NCBI GenBank assembly: GCA_963930775.1
Contig: OZ005701.1
Span: forward strand, 2,232,001-2,296,000
Direction: 5' to 3'
DNA from: Cliona cf. orientalis
Taxonomy: Eukaryota; Porifera; Demospongiae; Clionaida; Clionaidae
DNA length: 64,000 nucleotides
Position 1 is the first letter of the stretch. Every line of letters begins with the position of its first letter. The notes under the pieces are model-generated. The model made no database searches. It saw only the letters and a program-made list of their open reading frames with translations, and had not been told where the DNA came from. The position numbers were made by a program, and so were the translations under genes. This document shows, piece after piece, positions 34,901 to 44,779 of this stretch.

Positions 34901-36151
34901 AAGAACGATGACAATCCAGATAACAGCTGGATAGTGTTCGACAAAGCAACTCTTCTCTCTCAAGTCAATGGAATCATCTTTGCTCCTGAGGGATTCAAAG
35001 TGCATCAGGATATCTCGACCAGCACAGGTGTGGTACTAATGTCCAAGATTGTTTCACTTTTTCCCAACCTGGACTGTGACATGATATGCCAATTGCTATG
35101 CCATCTAGAGTTCTGTCATGAAATAATAGATCCTGATATTCTTGCGCTATTACAGTGTCATGTGAAAATGGACACCTCTCCTTCTGATGAGAAATTTCTT
35201 TTCTTTCCTGGGCTCGTAGACATAAATATCTCACCAGATGTGTGGCAGTCAAACAGTCAGTTTGGCTACCACAGTGGATGGCTTCTACAAAGCATCAAGC
35301 GTGAACAGTTTTTCAGTCCACGCTTTCTTCAAGTACTTCTCCTTCGACTAGCATACAGTTTAGCATTCACCCAACATGGTAAAAATTCATCTGATTCCAA
35401 CCTGGAACTTAAAAGAAGTTGCTATGTATGGAAATGTGGCATCTGCTGGTCTGATCTGTCTGGAATAGAAACTGTAGTTGAGATTGTCAATCAGAAAAGT
35501 ATCGTTGCTCTGACAAGATCACTGAAACACATAGAATCCCACACAAGATTAACTTACATACGTTCACAGGTTATCAAGAAAGTATTGGACACAAAGAAAG
35601 GGTTATGCCCAAAGGTTGTGGTTAAAGAATCATTCCTACATTCTGAAGCTGCCATCAGCTATCCTTTAGATCTTACTAATGTGAAGATTATCAACATAAG
35701 TGAAGTAGCACATGCTGTGGTAGAAGCCAAGCTTGGGGTACTAGACAGTGAAAATCAAATGGTCGATGTAAAAACCGGGCTACTCTGCTCTGAGCCTTAC
35801 TTTGGATTTGGACAAGCAATTCTTGATGAACTATTCAAAGAAGATGATGATCATGTGACTATTGAAGATGGATTCCTTTATGATATTGCAAAACGAATAG
35901 TACTACACGAAAACACTGACTACATTGTTAAACTATTCAATTCTTGTCCAATTCGCCTTGCTAGTCTCCTAGATCGTGCTCCTCCCGGTGATGTTCACAA
36001 AGTGGTGCGAGTGTTTCAGCTGTGGCGGGAGGAGATGGGAGCAGAGGCAACACGATACAACCTTTGCAAACGGCTGAGTCAATTTAGTATCTTTGTGGGA
36101 AGAAATCCACTTAGTCTGTACGGCATGCATAAATCTAACCCTCATTCCTAG
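28903..36151 (+). CDS. Ankyrin-Roc-COR (ROCO) protein
   Basis: Exons 28903-29057, 30514-30621, 33379-33480 and 33874-36151 total 2643 nt, exactly 880 codons plus stop, with GT-AG borders. Residues 1-~180 are ankyrin repeats (TPVHTACRFGHLEVVKYL, TPLHLACL). The middle exons are single-repeat exons of the same phase and near-identical ends, so they arose by exon duplication. The Roc GTPase domain has P-loop GNPGVGKST (~204), a DxxG-like FDFAGH and a degenerate specificity motif (GSHTDCL). A COR-like region follows. The C-terminus (DVHKVVRVFQLWREEMG) resembles the start of a Death-like helical domain and may be cut short. No kinase domain. ROCO proteins are GTP-dependent signalling scaffolds; the exact role here is unknown. 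The start is the first ATG giving an ankyrin frame. Confidence 0.85.
29060..30510. other. ROCO intron 1
   Basis: AT-rich intron of about 1.46 kb. Repeated words GAGGTAATTATG(A) occur at about 29249, 29650 and 29706. No embedded gene or element ends seen. Confidence 0.5.
30881..31029. repeat. Short MITE, TACCGTAATGTCCCGGGCAAGC termini
   Basis: The left end TACCGTAATGTCCCGGGCAA and the complement of the right end (TACCGTGGTGCCCGGGTAAG) pair over ~24 bp, giving a 149-bp element in ROCO intron 2. Words such as GGGTAAGCACCCATG also occur around 1155-1275, probably a decayed relative. Confidence 0.7.
31124..32127. mobile_element. Long-arm foldback element in ROCO intron 2
   Basis: Two arms of about 220-260 bp (31124-31386 and 31907-32127) are inverted copies with few mismatches. 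They start CCTAATTTATACGGTGGCCC and are markedly GC-rich against the AT-rich host. The left arm has an extra ~36-bp internal duplication (CGTAACGCTGATGTCCGTAC occurs twice). The ~520-bp centre has an inner inverted repeat (GATACCTCAGTGTGTT at about 31461 against 31772). No transposase; ORFs in the arms are by-products. Confidence 0.8.
32257..32467. repeat. MITE family A, copy 3
   Basis: Best-preserved copy: TACCGTATAGCGGGAAATTT at the left, AATTTCCCGCTATACGGTA at the right, with GCGAAAGTTTTCTCC blocks between, in ROCO intron 2. The remainder of the intron (32470-33370) shows nothing else recognisable. Confidence 0.9.
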
Positions 36152-36159
36152 CATCACTT

Positions 36160-36700
36160 CCATGGAGGTTCTCAGCACATATATGCAAATCAATGACATT
36201 GTATATACCGGATAACCACTGATAAACTTAATTACTTAGCTTCACATTGGCACACCTGATATAATGCTCTTCTCAAATGCTCAAAAAATCTCTAATAATG
36301 CTCAAAAAGTACACCTATAATTCCCAATACATTGCCCATTATGCTCAAGTTGAACCGACTATAATGTTAACAAAAATCGATATTGGACATGATCATGAGG
36401 AGACTTGGTTACTATCATTGAGTGTAGCCATTTCAGTTTACATGTGCTCGGATTTGAAAGTGGGCACCAGCTGATTGATCAACCCTTTACCAAGCCATTA
36501 TCCAGGTGTTATGACAAAGATCGATTAACAGCTACTTACATTATTACGTACCCTAAAATTCTCAAAATTATGCCAGTTGATGCCTATAATGATAGCATAA
36601 TTCTCAAGTGCTTACACACACCTATTATGCTCAAAATTATTATGCCGGCATAATTCATCTAGCTACCTCTACACCTGACGAAACAGACAGCTCCTCAGAT
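36160..36700. other. AT-rich interval 3' of the ROCO gene
   Basis: The word ATAATGCTCAAAA or TATGCTCAAA recurs (about 36294, 36339, 36626). The region may hold 3' UTR sequence. No polyadenylation signal could be chosen with confidence and no gene is visible. Confidence 0.4.
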
Positions 36701-36799
36701 GATTCACCATCCACAGCAATGATCTGCTTCCTGTTGGAAAGATACGTAGCCAGTGCAATAGGTACTCGTACCCCAATCGTTTTTTTTTTCCATTAGAAG

Positions 36800-37035
36800 T
36801 TGGTGTGGTAAGGTACTAAGTCAAATGCCTTACGAATGTACAGTGCACACATCATAACCATAGACATAAGTTGCATGGTGATTGATAGTACAGCTGAGGT
36901 GGTTGATCTCCCAGGCATGAAACCCCATTGGTTTGTGGAAATGAGAGCAACTTCTTCCAAATAATCATACTAGAGATATAATTAATGGCGCTCCGGGACT
37001 TTACTAACAATGGGCAGGATTGAAATCGGTCTATA
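36800..37035 (-). pseudogene. Non-LTR reverse transcriptase fragment 1
   Basis: On the minus strand, from 37026 leftward, the translation gives YRPISILPIVSKV, then after a frame change NQWGFMPGRSTTSAVLS and RKAFDLVP. These are the conserved early reverse-transcriptase blocks (YRPISLLP, GFRxGRST, KAFDxVxH) of LINE-type elements. Frames are broken and both ends of the element are missing. Confidence 0.75.
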
Positions 37036-37613
37036 GATTAGGACTGTCTTTTGTGACTAATTTCTCACACAATATCATATAATATTTAATTTAATTTCTT
37101 GTGCACCTATGTTGGTGTGTGATGCAAATGATAATGAATTGTCAGATATTAGCCAAGAGCCACAAGAAATCCTGGTGGAGCCACAATTGGCTCTTTGGCT
37201 CCCATTTGCCCACTGCTGATAATTCAGACAATGAAAATATGGCAGAGAGGTTTGGAGCCACCTATATTACATGGCCATGGAGGGGAGAGAGGTCACATTC
37301 AGTAGGTCGGTCTAGTTCAAATCCCAGGTCTTTGTACAAACTTTCAGAGCATAATTTTGAACATTTTCAATTACTTCGATTTCCCCTTTTAAATAGGAAC
37401 TCCAGACAGCGGGTGAGTACTCCAGATGTGCATGCATGGTCTAACACAACCTCAGCAATATGGTGGAGTTCATAAAATGTCAATCCAATTGCAGTCAACC
37501 TCGGAGTCCTTGCTTTGTTGCATAATCAATGTCCTGCTGTAGTTGCACATATTAATTTAGTCTAATGGAGATCTAATGATGCGATATAGGACAATGTCGT
37601 CAGCAAATTTAAT

Positions 37614-38028
37614 TCACTTCCACTTAACACCAGTCATTACATCATTGATGTAGCATAATATGAATAGCAGTGGACTTAAAACTGGAACACCTAAAATAAC
37701 TTCATGGCCTTGGTCAAGAGCCTTGGAATAATCATCCACTACTTTAATTATAGTGCAGACATGGTTGAATGGGATGACATGAAGCCCCATTATATAATTA
37801 TCTTTCTGAAATTGGTGCATTATGTTGTAGGTGACTTTCAATGATCATCTTAATGCGACGTTCAATAACTTTACTGATGACAGGCAGAATTGATATGCGT
37901 CTATATCCAGATACTATAGTACTAGTGTTCGATCTAACCCTTAGGCATGCATGGGAGCAATCAGGACCTTCCGATCTTCTATTCCAGGTGGATTTTACCA
38001 GATATTCCATCATAACCAGCCGTGTCAA
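37614..38028 (-). pseudogene. Non-LTR reverse transcriptase fragment 2
   Basis: The minus-strand translation has GYRRISILPVISKVIERR, then in another frame DDYSKALDQGHEVI, then GVPVLSPLLFILCYINDV. The last matches the block before the catalytic YxDD, but with a deletion where PQGSVLGP is expected. This is the same LINE type as fragment 1 but a separate copy. Inactive. Confidence 0.8.
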
Positions 38029-38320
38029 GTGTTGCTAATTGGTCAAAGATGGCATCCTCTGTACATAGAAGATGTTGAGGGCACTCTTCAGAACGTAGTT
38101 TCTCATAAGCATACTCTGGGTCCAAGCTAAGTCAGTGCGGGAAAGCGTCGGTTAAAACAGCTATTATATAGAAGTAGTGATTCAAGCATCAGCTTTGGAA
38201 TGAATTGAAGTACCATTATAGTTTAGATTTGGCAATGAGGTTAGCTGATGATTAAGAACATTTACCTTAACGTTAGCATTGGATATGCATATTATTTCTA
38301 TTACTTGCAAGAAATTATTC

Positions 38321-38393
38321 TTCCAGACCAACCAAAATGCATCCACGCTATCTGGTAACAACTTGTGGATGCATTTTGGTCGACCTGGAAGAT
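38321..38393. repeat. Hairpin, arms CTTCCAGACCAACCAAAATG
   Basis: About 27-bp arms (CTTCCAGACCAACCAAAATG extended by CATCCAC) face each other across ~20 bases, with two or three mismatches. A small foldback element; nothing coding. Confidence 0.7.
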
Positions 38394-38576
38394 TTATTTA
38401 TGTATGCACAATAAGCATGAGATTGTGCACTATATTATAGTGACTCTAAAACTGATAGTAGTTTCTAAGTATTATTGTAGTCATAATTTTATTATTATGC
38501 AACTTAAACTGTTTTCTTCGTGTCTCGTATTATGTACATATGTAATGTACAATACCCATGAACGTCGCAACTTATA

Positions 38577-39049
38577 CCGTATAGTGGGAAATTTTCGTTG
38601 GTGCTAATTTTCGTATGATTGACCAAAATACCCTTAAAATAAATTTTCGTATTTTTTAATTTCGTATGCTTGCTGCGGAGGGAGATTGTGCGCATGCGCA
38701 GCTGCTAGCGCTTGCACTATACGGTAACGCTAGCATCACTGGCTTCCCCTTGATCGTAGTGGGGCTAATCGATGTCCACTGGGATCAGAAAGGTCACTCC
38801 GTTTCGACGCCTTGGCAAAGAACCGATAAATAGACATTGTTCAGTGAGCTAGCTTTGCATTTAGCATCCGCTGCTCGCGCTAGCGACGGCATGTGTCCGT
38901 GGACCGTGGTAGGCCTATAGGTCAAAGGTCATGCACGAAAGAAAATAGTTTTGCACGTTCAAATTTTCGCAGTTTTTATTTTCGTATACGGGATGGAGCA
39001 TACGAAATATACGAAAATTAGCACCATACGAAAATTTCCCGCTATACGG
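38577..39049. mobile_element. Long MITE with family-A termini
   Basis: Ends CCGTATAGTGGGAAATTTTC and CGAAAATTTCCCGCTATACGG flanked by TA, but the interior (GTGCTAATTTTCGTA near both ends) differs from family A. About 473 bp. Its right end, from 39001, is also the left boundary of the segmental duplication: the same last ~50 bp occur at 47721-47771. Confidence 0.8.
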
Positions 39050-39326
39050 TAGTTGCTATTAGAATTCTTGGCCTTCAATAAGAAGATACCAGGACAGAAA
39101 CCAAGACTGGCTATTATTTGCAGAACTATCAGCACAGCAACTCGTATACCATGACAGTTATGAAAGGTTCATTTTGACATGTATAGGCCTATATAAGCAA
39201 AATAATCATAATATTGTTCACATGATGTATATCTATAGAGCACAGGTTGCTCTTTATGCATAATAATATTATATTATAGCCATGCACATGTTGATGTGTA
39301 CTTCAGATATGTACATGTATATATAA

Positions 39327-39763
39327 GGCCCCAATTCGTTGATTATTAGTTTCTCATCAACCGCCCGCATCAATTTTTCAAGTTAGAATTTATCACCATT
39401 ATTTCATTAGTGCATTCCAATGACGTAATAAAAGGCGTGGACAATCACGTGACCGACCGTGTGCAGCAGTTAGCTACAATGTTGTTGAAGAGCTAGGGGG
39501 TGCTATGGCTCTGGTAAGCATCTGTGTACTGCCTAACCATGCTACTTTCATGACTGACACTCTTGATGCCACTTTTGTGACTAGTATACTGTTTGTGTGT
39601 GCCAATAGCAATGTTTGCCCAGGCAGCACCATGCATTTTAGATGCCTTTCAAGTGTTGCATAAGTTGTGGTCAACATTAATTAAATAATGGTAATACCCG
39701 TCCGCCCGCATGGTATGTTGGGAAACTACCTGATGAGAAACTAATAATCAAGGAATTAGGGCC
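39327..39763. mobile_element. PIF/Harbinger-like MITE family C (present only in copy 1)
   Basis: Ends GGCCCCAATTCGTTGATTAT and, complemented, GGCCCTAATTCCTTGATTAT. TAA lies on both sides (39324-39326 and 39764-39766). The equivalent place in copy 2 (about 48050) reads ATATATAATTATTCATTTC with no insert and a single TAA. This proves insertion after the split, or loss in copy 2. Confidence 0.95.
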
Positions 39764-39883
39764 TAATTATTCATTTCACTGAGAGTTGAATTAAAAAGAC
39801 AATTGCAGCTTGCACTGCGCAAGCGAGGGCATGTATATTATATACACATGCATGCATGCATGCCTGATCCGTTAATTGCATGG

Positions 39884-40035
39884 TAGTGATCATATATGCA
39901 TGGTAGTGATGGTCACTCCCTTCTCCTGTAGTGAATTAGATGTAGTGACCTGTCACTACCTAAAATGTAGTAAGCCCTGTGGCAAGTAGCTATTTCACTA
40001 CCATATGGCTGGTAGTGATGTTCACTACCCAGTTT
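39884..40035. promoter_or_regulatory. Cluster of GTAGTGA / TCACTAC motifs
   Basis: Eight occurrences of GTAGTGA, on either strand, in 150 bp, several as facing pairs (GGTAGTGATGGTCACTCC, GTAGTGACCTGTCACTACC). The cluster is kept in subunit 2 (41481-41620) and in the first subunit of copy 2 (48167-48310). The density suggests a protein-binding array or a structural repeat. No factor can be named, so the regulatory label is speculative. Confidence 0.4.
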
Positions 40036-40706
40036 AAACAATGACAGTTATGTAAGTTCCTTCATGTTACCTTATAATAGCTAGCTGTCCTGTTACTACT
40101 ATAGCTACTGCCAAAGATAGGTCTCTCACAGCTGGCTACCTCAGTAATTATTATAATGGATTCGGACATAAGTGATATAATTAAAGCATGCAGGTGGTTG
40201 GTATAGCTATATTATAGCTAATTTCACAGTATACCATATAATAATATAGTCACATCCCCTGGATAGTTACCCACAAAAGGAGTCATAATAATATATTATT
40301 ATCTATGGATTAGATGCATTCTCTTCCAATGTGAGGAAAGTATAGCTATAGCTCCCACTGGACCAGATGTGTGCACATGTATGCTTGAGTGTGGTGATCA
40401 TGCATGAGTGTGTGCATGCATGCATGCACGTGTGTGTGCATCACACACATGTACATGTGCATGTCTGAGGGTGCGGGTGCATGTGCACATGTTCCCTGTT
40501 TGGGTACAGTACTACATAATACTAGCACTCCACCCCCCCCCTCCGTAAAATATTATTATAGTAATCCCCTAGTTGCTATTAGAATGCTTGGCCTTCAACA
40601 AGAAGATACCAGGACAGAAACCAAGACTGGCTATTATTTGCCAAACTATCAGCACAGTAACTCGTATACCATGACAGTTATGAAAGGTTCACTTTGACAT
40701 GTATAA

Positions 40707-41246
40707 GGCCAAACAAACTTAATTACTAGTTTCTCAGGCTTACAAATTTCAAAACCCAGCGGGAGGCGGCTTTTTTTATTTTTTAATAAAAAATGGGCGT
40801 GTCGACGGGGGCCACGCTCATTTTCGCTAGTGCTGCACGTGGTTGATACACAAGCTAGTGCTGAAATACAAGTATTGAAGTCCAACCATGCAGAGAGAAT
40901 ATCTAGCCTAACAATCAACTTTACCTTTCTATTTAGTAGAGAAAAGTTTCATCAGTCGTACTAACCTTGTAAGATGACAAGTTTTAGCCTGCACCAAATG
41001 ACGTCATCATTTTTGAAGAAAATAGCTTGCTAGCTGCTGGCTAAATACCACTTTTACGGAGACTTCAGTTGTGAGATGTCAACCACACTGTCTCGAGATG
41101 CCAGAAAACATTTAACTCTTTACTGTATTATTCCAATTTTTGTCTCATGCAGGGTTAATTAAATTAATTAGCACGTGACTGCTCACGTGAAAAAGAAAAT
41201 TTGATGCGGGCGGGCCTGAGAAACTGTTAATTAACTTTGCTTGGCC
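40707..41246. mobile_element. PIF/Harbinger-like MITE family B, copy 2
   Basis: Same ends as the 28070 copy, flanked by TAA at 40704-40706 and 41247-41249. Subunit 1 (39180-39220) is the empty counterpart. Confidence 0.9.
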
Positions 41247-41744
41247 TAATTAGCAAATAACATTGTTCACATGATGTATATATCTATAGAGCACAGGTTG
41301 CTCTTTATGCATAATATAATATAGCCATGCACATGTTGATGTGCATGTACTTCAGATATGTATATGACATTGTATAATATTATTATTCATTTCACTGAGA
41401 ATTGAATTAAAAAGACAATTGCAGCTTGCATTGCGCAAGCGAGGGCATGTATATATACGCATGCCTGATCTGTTAATTGCATGGTAGTGATCATGGTAGT
41501 GATGGTCACTCCCTTCTCCTGTAGTGAATTAGATGTAGTGACCTGTCACTACCTAAAATGTAGTAAGCCCTGTGGCAAGTAGCTATTTCACTACCATTTG
41601 GTAGTGATGTTCACTACCCAGTTTATACAGTGATAGCTATGTAAGTTCCTTCATGTTACCCTAGCTATCCGCTTACTACCACTGCCAAAGATAGGTCTCT
41701 CACAGCTGGCTACCTCAGTAATTATTACAATGGATTCGGACATA

Positions 41745-42174
41745 CTGTAAATCTGGAAAATTTCGTTATTGAAATATTTTCGTAGTCCCTATATCGACTA
41801 AGAAATTAAATATCACGAAATATTTTCTACGTTGAAATTTTAAAGCGGTGAAATATTAGAGTGTGTGCGCATGCGCGAATGTATGTACGTACAGCTACAG
41901 CAGTGCAGTACGGGGTGGTCCGTGTATTCAAGAGTCGATCAAACTTGCTGCCTACCTATCTCAGTTTTGTTATCTACAGCTCTGACTAAGATTGATGTCG
42001 ACGGCTGCTCACTAGATTGTAGGCCTTTTCGCGATCTTCTTCGCAAGTAAAAGCATTGCTAATAAAATTTCGATGTAAAATTATTTTCGTAGGCTGAGTT
42101 GTCCTACGAAAATTTTTAAACACGAAATTTTTTATTACGAAAGTTTTATTACACGAAAATTTCCAGATTTACGG
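41745..42174. mobile_element. MITE family D (CTGTAAATCTGGAAA termini), copy 1
   Basis: Ends CTGTAAATCTGGAAAATTTC and TTTTCCAGATTTACGG-type complement, flanked by TA on both sides. Subunit 1 has the uninterrupted site (GGACATAAGTGATATAATT at about 40164). The termini resemble family A (CCGTA, then GGAAATTTTCG), so the two are probably mobilised by related transposases. Confidence 0.9.
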
Positions 42175-42539
42175 TAAGTGATATAAAGCATGCAGGTGGT
42201 TGGTATAGCTATATAATTATAGCGAATTTCACAGTTTATACCATAATATTATAATATAGTCACACCAATTTAAATCCCCTGGATAGTGACATTGCTTTAC
42301 CCACAAAAGGAGTCATAATAATGTTATCTATCGATTAGATACATTCTCTTCCAATGTATAGCTATAGCTCCCACTGGACCATATGTGTGCACATGTATGC
42401 TTGAGTGTGGTGAGGACATGTGTGCATGCATGCACATGTGCATGAGGGTGTGGGTGCATGTGCACATGTTCCCTGTTTGGGTACAGTACTACATAATACT
42501 AGCACTCCACCCCCCCCCCCCTCCGTAAAATATTATAAT

Positions 42540-43440
42540 ATAGTAATCCCTGAATGACACTTAATGCACGTATGCTCTAATCACATGCAAGTACAATAAA
42601 GTCATTGTCTTAACTCTTTTTCATAATATGCATGCATACTTGTGCGGATGGTGACCATTTCTCCTTATAGATTATCGTTAATTGTATAATGGCTAATGTG
42701 TAATGACTTCGGATATCAGAACTAAATATGACCACACAAGAGTCATAGTGGTACTTGAGGTAACAATGTGTACTTTGCAGACTATAAATTATAGTCAATG
42801 TATTATTATTATGCCTTGACGTCACGTTGGATGTGCAGTTGATTTCAAAATAATGTTTCTGAAAAATTTATAGTAATACGAGGCTGTTACATCCAGATAC
42901 AGTGCCCATGAATTAATATGCATACTTGGCTAAAAACTTCTAGTTCAAAGGTTATTCTGCCTGTGGTATATAACCCCTTTTAATTAATTCCCATGAGATA
43001 AGGATGACAAGGCATTTGCGTGTGTGTTTGTATGTACATGGACATGTGCATTATAGTGACTCTAAAACTGACAATATAGTTCCAAATATTATTATTATGG
43101 CTGTATAGCAACTTGAACTGTTTTCATTGTGTCTTATATTGTGTACATGCAGGACACAGCAGATATAGCAAACAGATGTTAGGTATGGGTCACTTCGATT
43201 ACATTGAATAGTATTATAATTATACAATGTAGTCATGATGGTTGGAGAATTAAGAGGTCACGTACAAGGTAATAATAGCTTGTAGGATGTTGAACCAGAT
43301 GTTCTAAAATTAATAATCAGTAAAATTTAATAGCCATTATTGCAGAGCGTGTATAATTATGCATGCAGGAACTGCTTTTATCTGCATGATTGCACTTGAA
43401 ATGATTCTTTCACTTAGTTGGCTTGAAAGATTTCTGCACA
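42540..43440. other. Conserved 5' flank of the M35-hemopexin gene
   Basis: No ORF of note. The stretch is collinear with 50640-51545 in copy 2 (for example TTGACGTCACGTTGGATGTG and CATCCAGATACAGTGCCCAT in both). Part of the promoter may lie here. A palindromic TGACGTCA, a CRE-type octamer, occurs in both copies (about 42819 and 50909). Confidence 0.5.
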
Positions 43441-43445
43441 GCAGC

Positions 43446-43452
43446 TATAAAA
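43446..43452 (+). promoter_or_regulatory. TATA box of the M35-hemopexin gene
   Basis: TATAAAA about 70 bases before the ATG, in the block GCAGCTATAAAAGCAGAAAC, which is unchanged in copy 2 (51555-51561). The distance suits initiation around 43475-43480. Confidence 0.6.
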
Positions 43453-43514
43453 GCAGAAACAATCATCAGATATACATCATTGAAGAAAATAGATAAGCAA
43501 TAAAGTTCAAAGCA

Positions 43515-44771
43515 ATGACCATTCCAGCATTCATCCTCTTCTCAACATTCCTATCCCTCATGAGCAACTCAGAGGCAAAATTGTACTCTGGAAATGTAGC
43601 AAGAGAGAGGACAGCCAGGTCGATTCAAGTGATCGGACTCGAACCTGCTCAGAAACAAGAATTCATTCAGGTTTTAGATACTGTTGCGTACTATGTGGAT
43701 TTTGCCATTAAAGCCATTGAACAAGATAAAACACTTTTCACGACCTGGTTTCGTAGTGGAAATGAACCCGATGCAAGGGATACATTGGAGAGTATACAGG
43801 GAATAGTCAAGACTAAAGCCTACACCCGTGATACTAGCGTCAACTGCATGAATACAGGAAATTATATTAAAATAGGATACATTCCTCATAACTCTAATAC
43901 CATCTATTTGTGTCCTGCCTTCTTTGAGACAAAGTCACTTGTGGGTACTAATTCCAAAGTGCATTACCTTGTCCATGAACTAGCCCATTATGTGATACCA
44001 AACCAAGGAGAAGACTTTTACGGTGAAGATGAAGCTAAATTGCTCGCACGCACCCCTAGAGGAGCTTTACAAAGTCCTGAAAATTTTGGTCTTTTTGTTG
44101 GCAATGTCAATCCATTTGACTATAAGTGGGATAGTCAAATTCAATTTGTAGAAAATTTTTTAGTGTACGTCACTAGTGGTCCAGTTTATATACGTTTGGG
44201 AGAAAATCAGGGAAAAAATAGAGCCATTGATCCCGGATATCCCAAACTGCTCTCCAACTTAAAGCAAGAATGGGGAATTGACCTCCCCACTTCGTTTCTT
44301 CAAGGATTCGATGCCATGGTCACCTATCCTTACATGTATATATTTCGAGGAGGTCAATACTTGTCATTCGACAGAAATACCAAACGTACTGATGGACCAT
44401 ACCCTCTAACTGACGGACACTTTACTTCACTTCCTGCTAATTTTCAACAGGGCATCGATGCTGCATATCACTTTCAAGGAGTATACTTATTCAAAGGCGA
44501 TCAAGTGATTAAATATGACTTCGTTCAACCTGGTCAAACAGACACAATATCGGTAACAGAGGGCTATCCGAAAAAGATTGAGCATTTAAGTGATGATGAA
44601 CGATGGGGTAAGCTTCCGGTAAGTTTCGAGAAAGGAATCGATTCTTCTGCATACGATATTAAGGGCATGAACTCTGAGCTCTGTTTGACCAAAGGCGATG
44701 AGATATTATGTTATGAAGTATATGAATATAGAGCTGGTTATCCTGTTAAGATCAAGGATAAATACAGTTAA
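43515..44771 (+). CDS. Secreted M35-like (aspzincin) metalloprotease with hemopexin tail
   Basis: Single-exon ORF of 418 residues. Residues 1-21 form a signal peptide (MTIPAFILFSTFLSLMSNSEA). Residues ~45-215 carry the zinc motif HELAHYV (154-160). A GEDFYGEDEAKLLA segment follows, with Asp167 nine residues after the second His. This is the HExxH + D + YG pattern of M35 lysine-specific/deuterolysin proteases, in which the Asp is the third zinc ligand. From ~240 on there are three hemopexin-type units (FLQGFDAMVTYP, FQQGIDAAYHFQGVYLFKG, FEKGIDSSAYD), a propeller used in other proteases for substrate or matrix binding. So it is probably an extracellular protease; the substrate is unknown. Copy 2 starts with an ATG four to six codons upstream (AAGTTCAAAGCA), which here has mutated to ATA, so translation must begin at the present ATG. 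Confidence 0.85.
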   Translation: MTIPAFILFSTFLSLMSNSEAKLYSGNVARERTARSIQVIGLEPAQKQEFIQVLDTVAYYVDFAIKAIEQDKTLFTTWFRSGNEPDARDTLESIQGIVKTKAYTRDTSVNCMNTGNYIKIGYIPHNSNTIYLCPAFFETKSLVGTNSKVHYLVHELAHYVIPNQGEDFYGEDEAKLLARTPRGALQSPENFGLFVGNVNPFDYKWDSQIQFVENFLVYVTSGPVYIRLGENQGKNRAIDPGYPKLLSNLKQEWGIDLPTSFLQGFDAMVTYPYMYIFRGGQYLSFDRNTKRTDGPYPLTDGHFTSLPANFQQGIDAAYHFQGVYLFKGDQVIKYDFVQPGQTDTISVTEGYPKKIEHLSDDERWGKLPVSFEKGIDSSAYDIKGMNSELCLTKGDEILCYEVYEYRAGYPVKIKDKYS

Positions 44772-44779
44772 ATCCCCAC

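Noticed and set aside
39474..39677. 67-codon minus-strand ORF
   Set aside because: Entirely inside MITE family C, which is absent from the duplicate copy.
41865..42050. 61-codon ORF conserved at 49949-50140
   Set aside because: It lies inside MITE family D; conservation reflects the segmental duplication.
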